In this document: positions 27,165 through 35,086 of the stretch, one piece after another
Numbering within the stretch: the first letter of the stretch is position 1
Layout of the letters: each line of letters starts with the position of its first letter
Assembly (NCBI RefSeq): GCF_000966285.1
Contig: NZ_KQ031391.1
Location: 6,262,430 to 6,326,429 of the forward strand
DNA from: Pseudofrankia sp. DC12
Lineage (GTDB): Bacteria; Actinomycetota; Actinomycetes; Frankiales; Frankiaceae
DNA length: 64,000 nt
Direction: 5' to 3'
Notes under the pieces: generated by a model
The model's database searches: none
What the model was told of the DNA's origin: nothing
Seen by the model: the letters and a program-made list of their open reading frames with translations, nothing else
Program-made: the position numbers and the translations under genes

Positions 27165-27957
27165 TCAGCTCGGGATCGCGGCGTTGCCGAGGACCTGGTA
27201 GGCGGCCGGCTGGCCCTTGTCGTTCAGCGTCGTCGTCAGCCCGCCGCGCAGGCACACCGCGGCGTTCGCCGGGTCGGCCTTGCCGTTGCAGCGGAACTTG
27301 ATCCCATCGCCGCCGGGCAGCTCCGTCTCCTTCATCGACTTGACGGTCGCCGTGATGGTCTGCGGGTTGATGTCGCCGGTGATGCCTGCCAGCGACGCCT
27401 GGAAACCGACGGTGATGCTGATCATGATCATGGCGTCCTGGTTGCTGGTGTCGATGTCGCTGCCGTAGGTGTCAACGACCTTCTGGTAAAGCCGCATCGA
27501 CGGGCTGTCCGGCCCACCGGCGCCTGGGCGGCGATCACATGCCCTTGAGCACGGAGCCCGCAACCGCCTTGCGGGTCGCGTCGGTGACGCACTGCGAGAT
27601 GTCGCTGATCGTGCCGGTGAACCCGACGGAGCGCAGGCCGTTCATCGCGCTGCTGCAGAACGAGTCGTTGCCGATGATCAACACGCCGTCCGAGCCGTTG
27701 CGGACGACCTGCTGCATCTGCGGCGTCATGTCGGCGGTCCCCGGCGCCACCCGGGACAGCTCGTAGCCGATGCCGGCCGCCCTGAAGAGCCCCGGCGCGA
27801 CGTCCTGCGCGGAGTGCAGCGCGGCCGGCACGTCGATGACGGCCGCGGTGACCTTCTTGAGGCCCTTGTCCTTGGCGACCTGGATCGGCATGTCGATGAC
27901 CGAGAGGTCGGGTCGGCCAAGGTGAACGTCGTTGGGCTGGTCGAACGTGGCCGTTCG
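27165..27957 (-). pseudogene. ABC transporter substrate-binding protein (amino-acid type), truncated and frameshifted
   Basis: Remnant of a periplasmic-binding protein of the branched-chain amino-acid (LivJ-like) class. The middle lobe is read from about 27957 down to a stop at 27538: SVIDMPIQVAKDKGLKKVTA, then ALHSAQDVAPGLFRAAGIGYE, VLIIGNDSFCSSAMNGLRSVG and AGSVLKGM. The C-terminal lobe continues in another frame: SMRLYQKVVDTYG, then NPQTITATVKSMKETELPGG down to a stop at 27165. The N-terminal third with the signal peptide is missing, and no permease or ATPase genes are nearby. Confidence 0.75.
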
Positions 27958-28096
27958 GCGTGGGAATCCGGATCCGCGGAGCGGCTCGTCAGCGCGGCCC
28001 GACGCGACGGTCGCGCCCTGTGGCCGGGGCCAGGACCGCTGCGTCGGACATCTGGCCTGGCGGGGCGCTCCGCCAGGAGCGGTAGGGTGATCAGCC

Positions 28097-28774
28097 ATGT
28101 CACCGCGACCGTTGCCGGAACTGGTCGAACCCGGGTGGGCCGCGGCCCTGGAGCCCGTCGCCGCGCGGGTCGCCGCGATGGGAGAGTTCCTGCGCGCGGA
28201 GATCGCGGCCGGGCGGACGTACCTTCCGGCTGGGCCGAACGTGCTGCGGGCCTTCCAGCGGCCCTTCGACGAGGTGCGGGTGCTGATCGTCGGGCAGGAC
28301 CCGTACCCGACGCCGGGCATGGCCATCGGTTTCAGCTTCGCGGTCGCGCCCGAGGTGCGCCGGCTGCCGGGCAGCCTCGTCAACATCTTCCAGGAGCTGC
28401 GCGCAGACGTCGGGGTGCCCGAGCCGGCGAACGGCGATCTCTCGGCCTGGACCCACCAGGGCGTGCTGCTGCTGAACAGGGCGCTGACGACGGCGCCCCG
28501 CCAGCCCGGCTCGCACCGCGGCAAGGGGTGGGAGGAGATCACCGAGCAGGCGATCCGGGCCCTCGCCGGGCGCGGCAAGCCGCTGGTGGCGATCCTCTGG
28601 GGCGCGGACGCGCGTGGCCTGCGCCCGTTCCTGGCGGACATCCCGACGATCGAGTCGGCCCACCCGTCACCCCGCTCAGCCGATCGGGGCTTCTTCGGCT
28701 CCCGCCCGTTCAGCCGGGCGAACGACCTCCTGCTGAGCCAGGGCGCCCAGCCGGTCGACTGGCGGCTGCCCTAG
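28097..28774 (+). CDS. ung: Uracil-DNA glycosylase (family 1)
   Basis: 225-aa base-excision repair enzyme that removes uracil from DNA. The catalytic water-activating motif is [16 protein letters not shown] near residue 72. The [21 protein letters not shown] segment near 193 carries the Leu/His loop region of family 1. [27 protein letters not shown] corresponds to the conserved central part. The length is usual for Ung. It starts 140 bases after the broken binding-protein gene and lies upstream of the nuclease/helicase cassette, without evidence of co-transcription. Confidence 0.95.
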   Translation: MSPRPLPELVEPGWAAALEPVAARVAAMGEFLRAEIAAGRTYLPAGPNVLRAFQRPFDEVRVLIVGQDPYPTPGMAIGFSFAVAPEVRRLPGSLVNIFQELRADVGVPEPANGDLSAWTHQGVLLLNRALTTAPRQPGSHRGKGWEEITEQAIRALAGRGKPLVAILWGADARGLRPFLADIPTIESAHPSPRSADRGFFGSRPFSRANDLLLSQGAQPVDWRLP

Positions 28775-28815
28775 CGGCGAGACCCGCCATCTGACTGCTG
28801 TGCCGGTCCGCGGCT

Positions 28816-28867
28816 GGGTTCAGCCGCCGGGGAGCAGGGCCGGGTTCAGCCGCCGGGGAGCAGGGCC
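28816..28867. repeat. 26-bp tandem duplication
   Basis: Two identical copies of a 26-base unit starting GGGTTCAGCCGCCGGGG (28816-28841, 28842-28867), followed by a partial third beginning GGATTCGGCCGC. It lies just upstream of an MFS remnant. Confidence 0.85.
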
Positions 28868-28908
28868 GGATTCGGCCGCGGGCGAGCAGGACGAGGGCGT
28901 CGGCGGAC

Positions 28909-29285
28909 GGCGTTCCGTGCTCGGCGTGGTAGGGCTCCATCCGGAGCGCGCGCTCGGGCTCAACAGCGTGATGATGTCGACCGGGTTCACCAGCGGGGCG
29001 GTGCTCGGTGGCGTCCTCACCGACCTGATGAGCTGGCGCTGGGCTTTCCTCGTCAACGTGCCGATCGCCCCCGCCGCCGCCGTCGCGGTCGCGCCGTTCG
29101 TCCTCACCGACACCTCGCCCCGCGACCGGACCCGCCTCGACCTGCCCGGCGCCGCGCTCGTCGCGTCCGGCCTGCTCGCGCTCGTCTACGGCGCGACCCG
29201 GCTCGGCGAGCAGGGCGTCCGGGACCGGTGGGCGATCGGGTCCCTCGTCGCGGCGGCGTTGCTCGTCGCCTGGCCGGGGCCGCTG
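28909..29285 (+). pseudogene. MFS (DHA2-type) transporter, internal remnant
   Basis: About 120 residues corresponding to membrane segments 5-7 of a 14-TM drug:proton antiporter: ALGLNSVMMSTGFTSGAVLG followed by GVLTDLMSWRWAFLVNVPIA and LDLPGAALVASGLLALVYGA. The first four segments and the whole second half are missing, and the reading simply runs on without homology. An intact relative is at the right end of the window (62770-64000). Confidence 0.75.
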
Positions 29286-29407
29286 TCGGGCCTCGGCCGG
29301 CGGCGTCCGGCTTCGCCTCGTCGGCGGGCCGGTCGCGCAATGGCGGGCGCTGTCCGTAAGGATCGGTGCTGACGGGCAGGTCGGCGCTGGCGGGTGAAGG
29401 GCGGGTT

Positions 29408-30820
29408 GTGCGGCACGAAGGCAAGACGGAGGCGAGGCTGGAGCGGATCCGGGGCTCGGCGGTCCCGCGCCGGCACAACGCACGGACGATCGCGGCGCTG
29501 ACGAGCAACCCCGGTTGTGGTCGGCGAGCGGTGCTGGACGCGGCGGGGGTCGACAAGGACGGGCTCGCCGACCGGGTCGGCTACCCGGCCGGATTCGGGC
29601 AGTCCCCGTTCGCGATCGTGCGCGGCAACGTGTTCGAGAAGCAGGTCAAGGCCGACGGTGCCGCCGAGCTTCTCCGGCTGCTGCGCGACCAGCTTGGCCT
29701 TGACCTAAGTTCAGCCACCTATCGTGATCTCGGCGCGTCGAGTGACGTGGTGGCCGGCGGCGGCGCTCTCGGCGAGGGAGGCCTCGACGCGCGGCACGCG
29801 GCGTCGGTCGCGGCGCTGACCCAGGCCGCCGGGGACGCGGCCTCCGGTCCGGTCTCCGGCGGTGCCGTGTTCGACCATCCGCTGCTGCGTCTCGACGTCG
29901 CCGGCCAGGAGGTGTCGCTGGAGCCGGACCTGGTCGTGGCCCAGCCCGGCGGGGTGTTCCACATCGTCGAGATCAAGTCCTTTCCGGTGATCGATGGCCA
30001 GGCGGACGGGGAGAAGGTCGCCGCAGCCGCGATCCAGGCCGCGGTCTACGTGCTCGCGCTGCGGAGGCTGCTGGGCCGGGCCCAGGCCGTCGCGCACGAG
30101 GCGGTCGCGCACGAGGCGGTCGCGCACGAGGCGGTCGCGCACGAGGCCGTCGCGCACGAGGTGGTGCTCGTCTGCCCGAAGGACTTCTCCAACACTCCGG
30201 TGGTGACGAAGGTCGACATCCGCCGGCAGCTGCTGATCCTGGAGCACCAGCTGGCGCGGCTGACTCGGATCGACTCGCTGCTGGACGCCCTTCCGGACGA
30301 CCTGCGCCTCGATCTGGCCGTCGACGCCAGCGGGGCGCCGCGGCTCGACGCCTCGACGCTGACCAGGGCGCTGGGACAGATCGCGGCCCGGTACGCGCCC
30401 GGCTGCCTGTCGACGTGTGAGCTGGCCTTCTTCTGCCGGCACGAGTCGACGGGGCGCACGGCCACCCTCGGCGTCGGTGTCCGGGAGGAGCTGGGCGGGG
30501 TCGAGACGGTCGCCGACGCGCTCGCGCTCGCACATGGCACCCGTGCGCCGGACGACGACCAGGCCGAGGCCGCGGCGATGCTGCGCACCACGGCCCGCGT
30601 CTACGCCGAGGTGCTCGCCGGCCTGCCGGCACCGCCGCAACGCCAGCCGGCGCAGGACGGGGAGTCCCGACATCCCCCGGCGGACGAACTGGCGGCGGGC
30701 GGTTCTTCGGCGCGGGGCGGCGCACGGCCGGCGGCCACGCGGCTCGCCGCGAGCGACGCGCCGGGCCAGCCGGCCAACGGGGCGCAGGACAGAGCCGGGG
30801 CCGCCCGGGACGACGGATGA
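29408..30820 (+). CDS. RecB/Cas4-like PD-(D/E)XK nuclease with predicted Fe-S cysteines
   Basis: 470-aa protein, no close family name recognised. The nuclease core is visible: LEPDLVVAQPGGVFHIVEIK near residues 173-192 gives the Asp and ExK of PD-(D/E)XK, and QAAVYVLAL some 20 residues later gives the QxxxY motif of the RecB/Cas4 branch. One Cys lies early (NPGCGRRAVLDAAG, near residue 37) and three lie late in GCLSTCELAFFC (C-x3-C-x5-C, near 337). This is the one-plus-three pattern that ligates [4Fe-4S] in Cas4, AddB and Dna2. The last 75 residues are a disordered Pro/Ala tail. GTG at 29408 has GAAGG 7 bases before it. The stop overlaps the next start (ATGA). It likely cuts or resects DNA together with the helicase at 32593; fold and cluster are inferred from motifs. 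Confidence 0.75.
   Translation: MRHEGKTEARLERIRGSAVPRRHNARTIAALTSNPGCGRRAVLDAAGVDKDGLADRVGYPAGFGQSPFAIVRGNVFEKQVKADGAAELLRLLRDQLGLDLSSATYRDLGASSDVVAGGGALGEGGLDARHAASVAALTQAAGDAASGPVSGGAVFDHPLLRLDVAGQEVSLEPDLVVAQPGGVFHIVEIKSFPVIDGQADGEKVAAAAIQAAVYVLALRRLLGRAQAVAHEAVAHEAVAHEAVAHEAVAHEVVLVCPKDFSNTPVVTKVDIRRQLLILEHQLARLTRIDSLLDALPDDLRLDLAVDASGAPRLDASTLTRALGQIAARYAPGCLSTCELAFFCRHESTGRTATLGVGVREELGGVETVADALALAHGTRAPDDDQAEAAAMLRTTARVYAEVLAGLPAPPQRQPAQDGESRHPPADELAAGGSSARGGARPAATRLAASDAPGQPANGAQDRAGAARDDG
30086..30160. repeat. 15-bp in-frame tandem repeat x5 (VAHEA)
   Basis: Five consecutive copies of GCnGTCGCGCACGAG inside the nuclease gene, encoding AVAHE five times between the QxxxY helix and the strand VVLVCPKDF. 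The copies differ only at one wobble position, so expansion is recent. The frame is preserved whatever the copy number. Confidence 0.95.
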
Positions 30821-32448
30821 GCGCGATCGGGGCGTACGCGCGGGCGCGCGCCGCGGCGGTTGGCGTCGCCCAGCCGGTGGCGTCGGTGCGCCATCTGCAC
30901 CTGGCCGACGCGCCGCTGGTCCTGGTGCCGTTGACGATGGCTGGTGAGGCGAACGCGCCGTTGGCCGCGATGGTCGGCACGGCGGTCGACCGGCCGGTGC
31001 TGCTCGTCGTTCCGCAGCCTCGAGACCGGTCCCGCCGGTTCCGGTTCGCGGACGAGCTCGCGGCCGTTCTGCTGGCCGAGGTGGCGCGGTGCGCCGGCGC
31101 CGGCTCCGAGCCGGTGAAGCCGCCGAAGGCGGCGAGAACACCACCGGCCGCGGCGATCGAGCCCGGCGCTGGTGCCGGTCCTCCGGACGACGGCGGCCAG
31201 GCCGCCGCCGCTGCCGCCGTGGGTGAGCTCGCCGAGGTGACAAGGTTCCTCGACGCACCCCAGCTTCTCGTGCCGAACGTGGCCGGGGCCGACTTCGTGC
31301 GGCTGTTCGGCCGTTCGACGCGGTTCCGCTCGACGGTGGGAGAGTACGCCGTCCCCGCCGGGGTGCCGCTGCTCGGCCGCTGGCTGACGTTCCTGGCCCA
31401 ACGCGCCGAGCATCCCGGGTCGTCCGCGCTGATGGCGATGACGGAGGCGCTCGCCAAACACTGGGCGACCGGCCAGAGCGCCCTGGAAGACGCCAACCTG
31501 GCGGCGCTGATGGCCTGGATCGACCCGCCGCCCGGACTGTCCGGAGCCGAAGCCGCGCGGCTGGCCGAGGACCCGGCCAGGTGGCCGCCGGCCGGGCCGA
31601 CGACGGACCCTGGCTTCGACAACCGGGTGCTCGCCCCCGCGATCCGCGCGTACGACGAGGCCGTGGCCCAGGAGGCGGCTGGCGGCGGGACCGGGGACGC
31701 ACGCGTCGTCGTGGCCGAGGCAGCGGTCGCGGAGGCGTTGCGCGGGCACCTCGAACCGACGTGGCAGCTGATGTGGCGGGCCGTCGACCTGCTGCGCGCG
31801 CTGCCCGCCGGCGCGTCCGTCGGACGCCGCTGGGAGCAGGACCGGGCCAGGTTCAGCTCCTACTTCGCCTACCTGAGCGCCGAGGACGGCGGGCTGCCGC
31901 AGGCGCGGCGCGACGGAGCCGTGGCCGCCGCCCGGCGGCTGGCCGTGCTCGAACGCGAGCTCGCCGCCTACGAGGCGGACCAGGCCTTCGACGACCCGCT
32001 GGTGCTGGCGAACCAGCGGGTGACCGGCGAGGCGTTCGTCGGGCGGGTCGTCGGTGTCGACCGCGACCGCCGGATCGCCAACAGCCGCGGCACCCTGGTC
32101 ACCCGGCCGCTCGCCGAGGTGCTGACGGTCGATCCGGTGCGCCTGGCGGTGGGCGCGAAGGTCGAGTCGCCGGCGCGGCGCGGTCAGCTCGGTGAGATCG
32201 TCGACCTGCGCCCCGCGGCGGACGGACTGCTCGTGACGCTGGAGCTCAGCGGAGGGATGGGACGCTCCAAGGTTCCACCGCCGGGCTCGGTCCCGGTCGA
32301 GGGCGAAGTCCTCAGCTACACCAGCCTCCTGTCCGATGGAATGTTCTCGGCCGGGCTGCCTGCGCCGGAGGACACCCCGTGGACCCACGGCGGCCCGCCG
32401 GGCCCTTACGAGCCGACCGAGGATGACGTGCGGGAACGCTGGGAGTGA
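30817..32448 (+). CDS. Unknown protein between nuclease and helicase
   Basis: 543 aa; I do not recognise the family. It starts inside the stop of the nuclease gene (ATGA), so translation is coupled. N-terminal half: alternating strands and helices (HLADAPLVLVPLTMAGEANA, then RPVLLVVPQPRD and FADELAAVLLAEVARC), interrupted by a Pro/Ala-rich linker near residues 100-130. Next comes a helical region (LLGRWLTFLAQRAEHPG, LMAMTEALAKHWATG, LMAWIDPPPG). The C-terminal quarter is beta-rich (GRVVGVDRDRRIANSRGTLV, then EIVDLRPAADGLLVTLELSG) and could be an OB- or SH3-like nucleic-acid-binding module. No catalytic motif, signal peptide or membrane segment is seen. Its position suggests it bridges or guides the flanking nuclease and helicase. 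Confidence 0.7.
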   Translation: MSAIGAYARARAAAVGVAQPVASVRHLHLADAPLVLVPLTMAGEANAPLAAMVGTAVDRPVLLVVPQPRDRSRRFRFADELAAVLLAEVARCAGAGSEPVKPPKAARTPPAAAIEPGAGAGPPDDGGQAAAAAAVGELAEVTRFLDAPQLLVPNVAGADFVRLFGRSTRFRSTVGEYAVPAGVPLLGRWLTFLAQRAEHPGSSALMAMTEALAKHWATGQSALEDANLAALMAWIDPPPGLSGAEAARLAEDPARWPPAGPTTDPGFDNRVLAPAIRAYDEAVAQEAAGGGTGDARVVVAEAAVAEALRGHLEPTWQLMWRAVDLLRALPAGASVGRRWEQDRARFSSYFAYLSAEDGGLPQARRDGAVAAARRLAVLERELAAYEADQAFDDPLVLANQRVTGEAFVGRVVGVDRDRRIANSRGTLVTRPLAEVLTVDPVRLAVGAKVESPARRGQLGEIVDLRPAADGLLVTLELSGGMGRSKVPPPGSVPVEGEVLSYTSLLSDGMFSAGLPAPEDTPWTHGGPPGPYEPTEDDVRERWE

Positions 32449-32592
32449 TCCGCCGGCCGGCCCCGCCACCCGGTCCGTCCGAACGTTCGCCGGGACGGGC
32501 ATCGGCCGATGGCCGCCCGGCGCGTGAACGGGCGAGGGCGCCGGAATGGTCGGCGATCGTACGGTCCTGGTGAGGAAGGGGTAGCGGCGCAG

Positions 32593-33999
32593 GTGGCAGG
32601 CGGTGCGCGGGTGATGGCGTCGGAAGCCGGCGAGGACGAGGACCCGAAGGTGGCAGCCGACCGGGTGACCGACCAGATCCTGGCCGACTTCCGGTCGGGC
32701 CGACACCGCGGGGTGGTGGTCGACTCCCCGCCGGGGGCCGGGAAGTCGACGCTGGTCGTGCGGGCGGCGACCGAGTTCGCCCTCGCCGACGAGCCACTGA
32801 TGATCGTCGCCCAGACGAACGAGCAGGTCGACGACCTGGTCGAGAAACTCGCCCGCACACTGCTCGACCAGGCACCGGACCTGCGGGTCGGCCGCCTCGG
32901 CCGCGCCGGCTACGCGCCGCCGCCGCGGATCGACGGGCTCCCGAACGTCACGGTGGGCACCGACCTGAAGTCCCTCGGCGACCCGCGTGTCACCGTCGCC
33001 ACCGCCGCCAAGTGGGCCTACGTGAAGGACGCCGCCTGGCGGTTCGCGATCGTCGACGAGGCCTACCAGATGCGCTCGGACGCCCTCCTCGCGATCGCCA
33101 CCCGCTTCGAGCGGGCGCTGTTCGTCGGCGACCCAGGTCAGCTCGACCCGTTCTCGACCGTCGAGAACGACCGCTGGCGCGGGCTGACCTGGGACCCGAT
33201 GCAGAGTGCCGTCGCCGTGCTGCTGCGCAGTAACCCTGACCTGCCCGTGCACCACCTGCCGGTCTCGTGGCGGCTTCCGCGCAGCGCCGAACGAGTGGTG
33301 GCCGACGCCTTCTACCCGTTCGCCGGGTTCCGGACCGGCAACGGCCCCGGCGACCGCCGCCTCACCTTCACTGGCGCCGCCACCCGGCTGACCGGGCCGC
33401 GGCCGGTCGGCGCGCCGGCCGCCGGCGTGGTCGACGACGTGCTGGATGTGGCCGCGCAGACCGGCTGGGGGCTGCTGGAGCTGCCCGCCCGCGGCACCGT
33501 TCGCACCGACGCCGAGGCCGTCCGCGCGGTCGCCGAGGTCGCCCGTCGGCTGCTCGACCGCGGCCCGGTCGCGGCCTCCCATGACGGTGCGGGCGGCGAG
33601 CACCCGGTCACCGCTGGCCGTGTCGCGATCGGCGCGGCCCACCGGGACCAGGCCGCGGCGATCCGGTCCGCGCTCGGCGCCGACCTCGGCGAGGCTGTCG
33701 TCGTCGACACAGCCAACCGCCTGCAGGGCCGGGAGTACGACGTCACCGTCGTGCTGCACCCGCTGTCCGGCCGCCGCGACGCCACCGCGTTCCACCTGGA
33801 GGCCGGCCGGCTGTGCGTGCTGGCCTCTCGTCACCGGCAGGCCTGCGTCGTCGTCGCCCGCGCGGGCATCCGCGACCTCCTTGACGCGCATCCGTCCAGT
33901 GGGGCGGTCCACCTGGACGAGCCGGTCCGCTTCCCGGACGGCTGGGCCGCCAACCAGACCGTCCTCGCCCATCTGGAACGCCACGCCGTCCAGGCGTGA
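32593..33999 (+). CDS. SF1 helicase, Upf1/Dna2-like
   Basis: 468-aa superfamily 1 helicase. Motif I is DSPPGAGKSTLVVRA near residue 50. Motif Ia region MIVAQTNEQVDDLVEKLA is followed by VTVATAAKWAYV. Motif II is FAIVDEAYQM (DEAY-Q, close to the DEAxQ of Upf1/Dna2). Motif III is LFVGDPGQLDPF, motif IV VSWRLPRSAERVV, motif V VVDTANRLQGREYDVTVVL and motif VI LCVLASRHRQACVVVAR. It lacks the large UvrD 1B/2B insertions, so it is a compact SF1B-type translocase. GTG at 32593 is preferred (GAGGAAGGGG upstream, spacing about 12); ATG at 32614 or 32509 are alternatives. With the Fe-S nuclease two genes upstream it amounts to a split Dna2-like machine. Confidence 0.85.
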   Translation: MAGGARVMASEAGEDEDPKVAADRVTDQILADFRSGRHRGVVVDSPPGAGKSTLVVRAATEFALADEPLMIVAQTNEQVDDLVEKLARTLLDQAPDLRVGRLGRAGYAPPPRIDGLPNVTVGTDLKSLGDPRVTVATAAKWAYVKDAAWRFAIVDEAYQMRSDALLAIATRFERALFVGDPGQLDPFSTVENDRWRGLTWDPMQSAVAVLLRSNPDLPVHHLPVSWRLPRSAERVVADAFYPFAGFRTGNGPGDRRLTFTGAATRLTGPRPVGAPAAGVVDDVLDVAAQTGWGLLELPARGTVRTDAEAVRAVAEVARRLLDRGPVAASHDGAGGEHPVTAGRVAIGAAHRDQAAAIRSALGADLGEAVVVDTANRLQGREYDVTVVLHPLSGRRDATAFHLEAGRLCVLASRHRQACVVVARAGIRDLLDAHPSSGAVHLDEPVRFPDGWAANQTVLAHLERHAVQA

Positions 34000-34103
34000 C
34001 GCCGCCGGCCGCCGTGCCCACCAGCGCCCGCGCGACCCACCGGACCAGGCCCGCGGGCGCCGACAGGGGAATCGCGCGGGCCGTGCCCGTGCCAGGCCTC
34101 CCG

Positions 34104-34412
34104 TCAGGCGGAGCATGCGAGCACACCGCGCGCCGCGGACGACCTCGTTGGCCCAGGCGCCGCCCGAGGCGCCGCCCTGACCAGGACCACCACGGCCGCG
34201 GCGATGCTCGCCCCGGGCGCAGCGATCCCCGGTCCGGCGGTGCCAGGCGCGACGGACAGGGGCGACACGGACGGGGACTCCGCGGTGCAGGTGCGGTAGG
34301 ACTGGGCGCCGAAGTCGGTGCACGCGGCCCAGATCGCCGCGCCGGTGCCGACCGCGGCGACCAGCCACAGCAACCCGACGCCACGACGGTCGTCAGCACG
34401 GCCGTTGGACAT
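34104..34412 (-). CDS. Small two-helix membrane protein
   Basis: 102-aa hypothetical protein. Two hydrophobic stretches are visible: GVGLLWLVAAVGTGAAIWAAC near residues 11-31 and SIAAAVVVLVRAAP near 69-82, separated by a Ser/Thr/Pro-rich loop with two Cys. The ATG at 34412 is preceded by GGGAGGCGAG, a strong ribosome-binding site that decides this start. It is convergent with the helicase gene, with 104 bases between the stops. Family and role are unknown. Confidence 0.55.
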   Translation of the reverse strand: MSNGRADDRRGVGLLWLVAAVGTGAAIWAACTDFGAQSYRTCTAESPSVSPLSVAPGTAGPGIAAPGASIAAAVVVLVRAAPRAAPGPTRSSAARGVLACSA

Positions 34413-35086
34413 CTCGCCTCCCGGGAGAACGTCGTCGTCTTCTGATCGCGTGATACTCAAGGCCGGCCGAACACCTGGCCTTCGGGACGGCGGCATCGCG
34501 ACGTCCCAGCCTGTGGCCTCGCGGTGGGACTTAACTGTTTCATTTGGCGGGATGCTGTCGCGGGCGGGGGTACGGATGCATTTAGGGAGCTGATTCACGA
34601 TTCCCGAAACGACGCCGTCGCGTGCTCGGCCGGCGTGACGTCAGAATGGCTTCACCAGCTCGCCTGGGATTACGACCTCCGGTCGATTCTGGCGCCGCGG
34701 CGAACCATAGCCCGGATGGCCGAACCCGGCAACCGGGGTGTAAACGGCGTCGCGTCGACTGAGGAGTCCTCGGCTGAGCCGAGGCGGTTGGACCTCGAGC
34801 GCGCCTGCCGCGTGGGCGGTCGACGTCCGCCCACCGGCGTGATCGCAGGTGCGGCCGCTGGTGGTGGAGGAAGGACCGCGGGCTGGGCCGCGTGAGGGGC
34901 GACGAAACGTGACGGTCTGGAGCCGTGTTAGACGGGTCACATAGAGCGGGCGGGTGGTGGATCGGGAGCGCCGACACGGCGCGCATGTGTCCGAGTCATG
35001 ACGATGAGTGTCTAGGGGACCGTTAGGCCTGTGTTCGGGGGCCATAGTGCTTGGTCCGGGACGTTCGATCCGGCACGATAGCCGCC
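34413..35086. other. Intergenic region, about 670 bases
   Basis: Lies between divergently oriented genes. It has noticeably lower GC than its surroundings in places (for example around 34440-34620 and 34990-35090). Open frames occur on both strands but lack family motifs, consistent codon bias or good ribosome-binding sites, so none is called. It should hold the promoters of both flanking genes. Confidence 0.4.

Noticed and set aside
30086-30160. Possible CRISPR array
   Set aside because: The 15-bp units are directly adjacent without spacers and encode an in-frame pentapeptide.
30601-34368. Open frame of about 1,255 codons on the minus strand across the nuclease/helicase cassette
   Set aside because: Antisense to genes with clear nuclease and helicase motifs; no motif of its own and atypical composition.
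34524-34895. Possible small gene upstream of the NYN protein
   Set aside because: No ribosome-binding site, no family pattern and overlapping open frames on both strands with equal quality.
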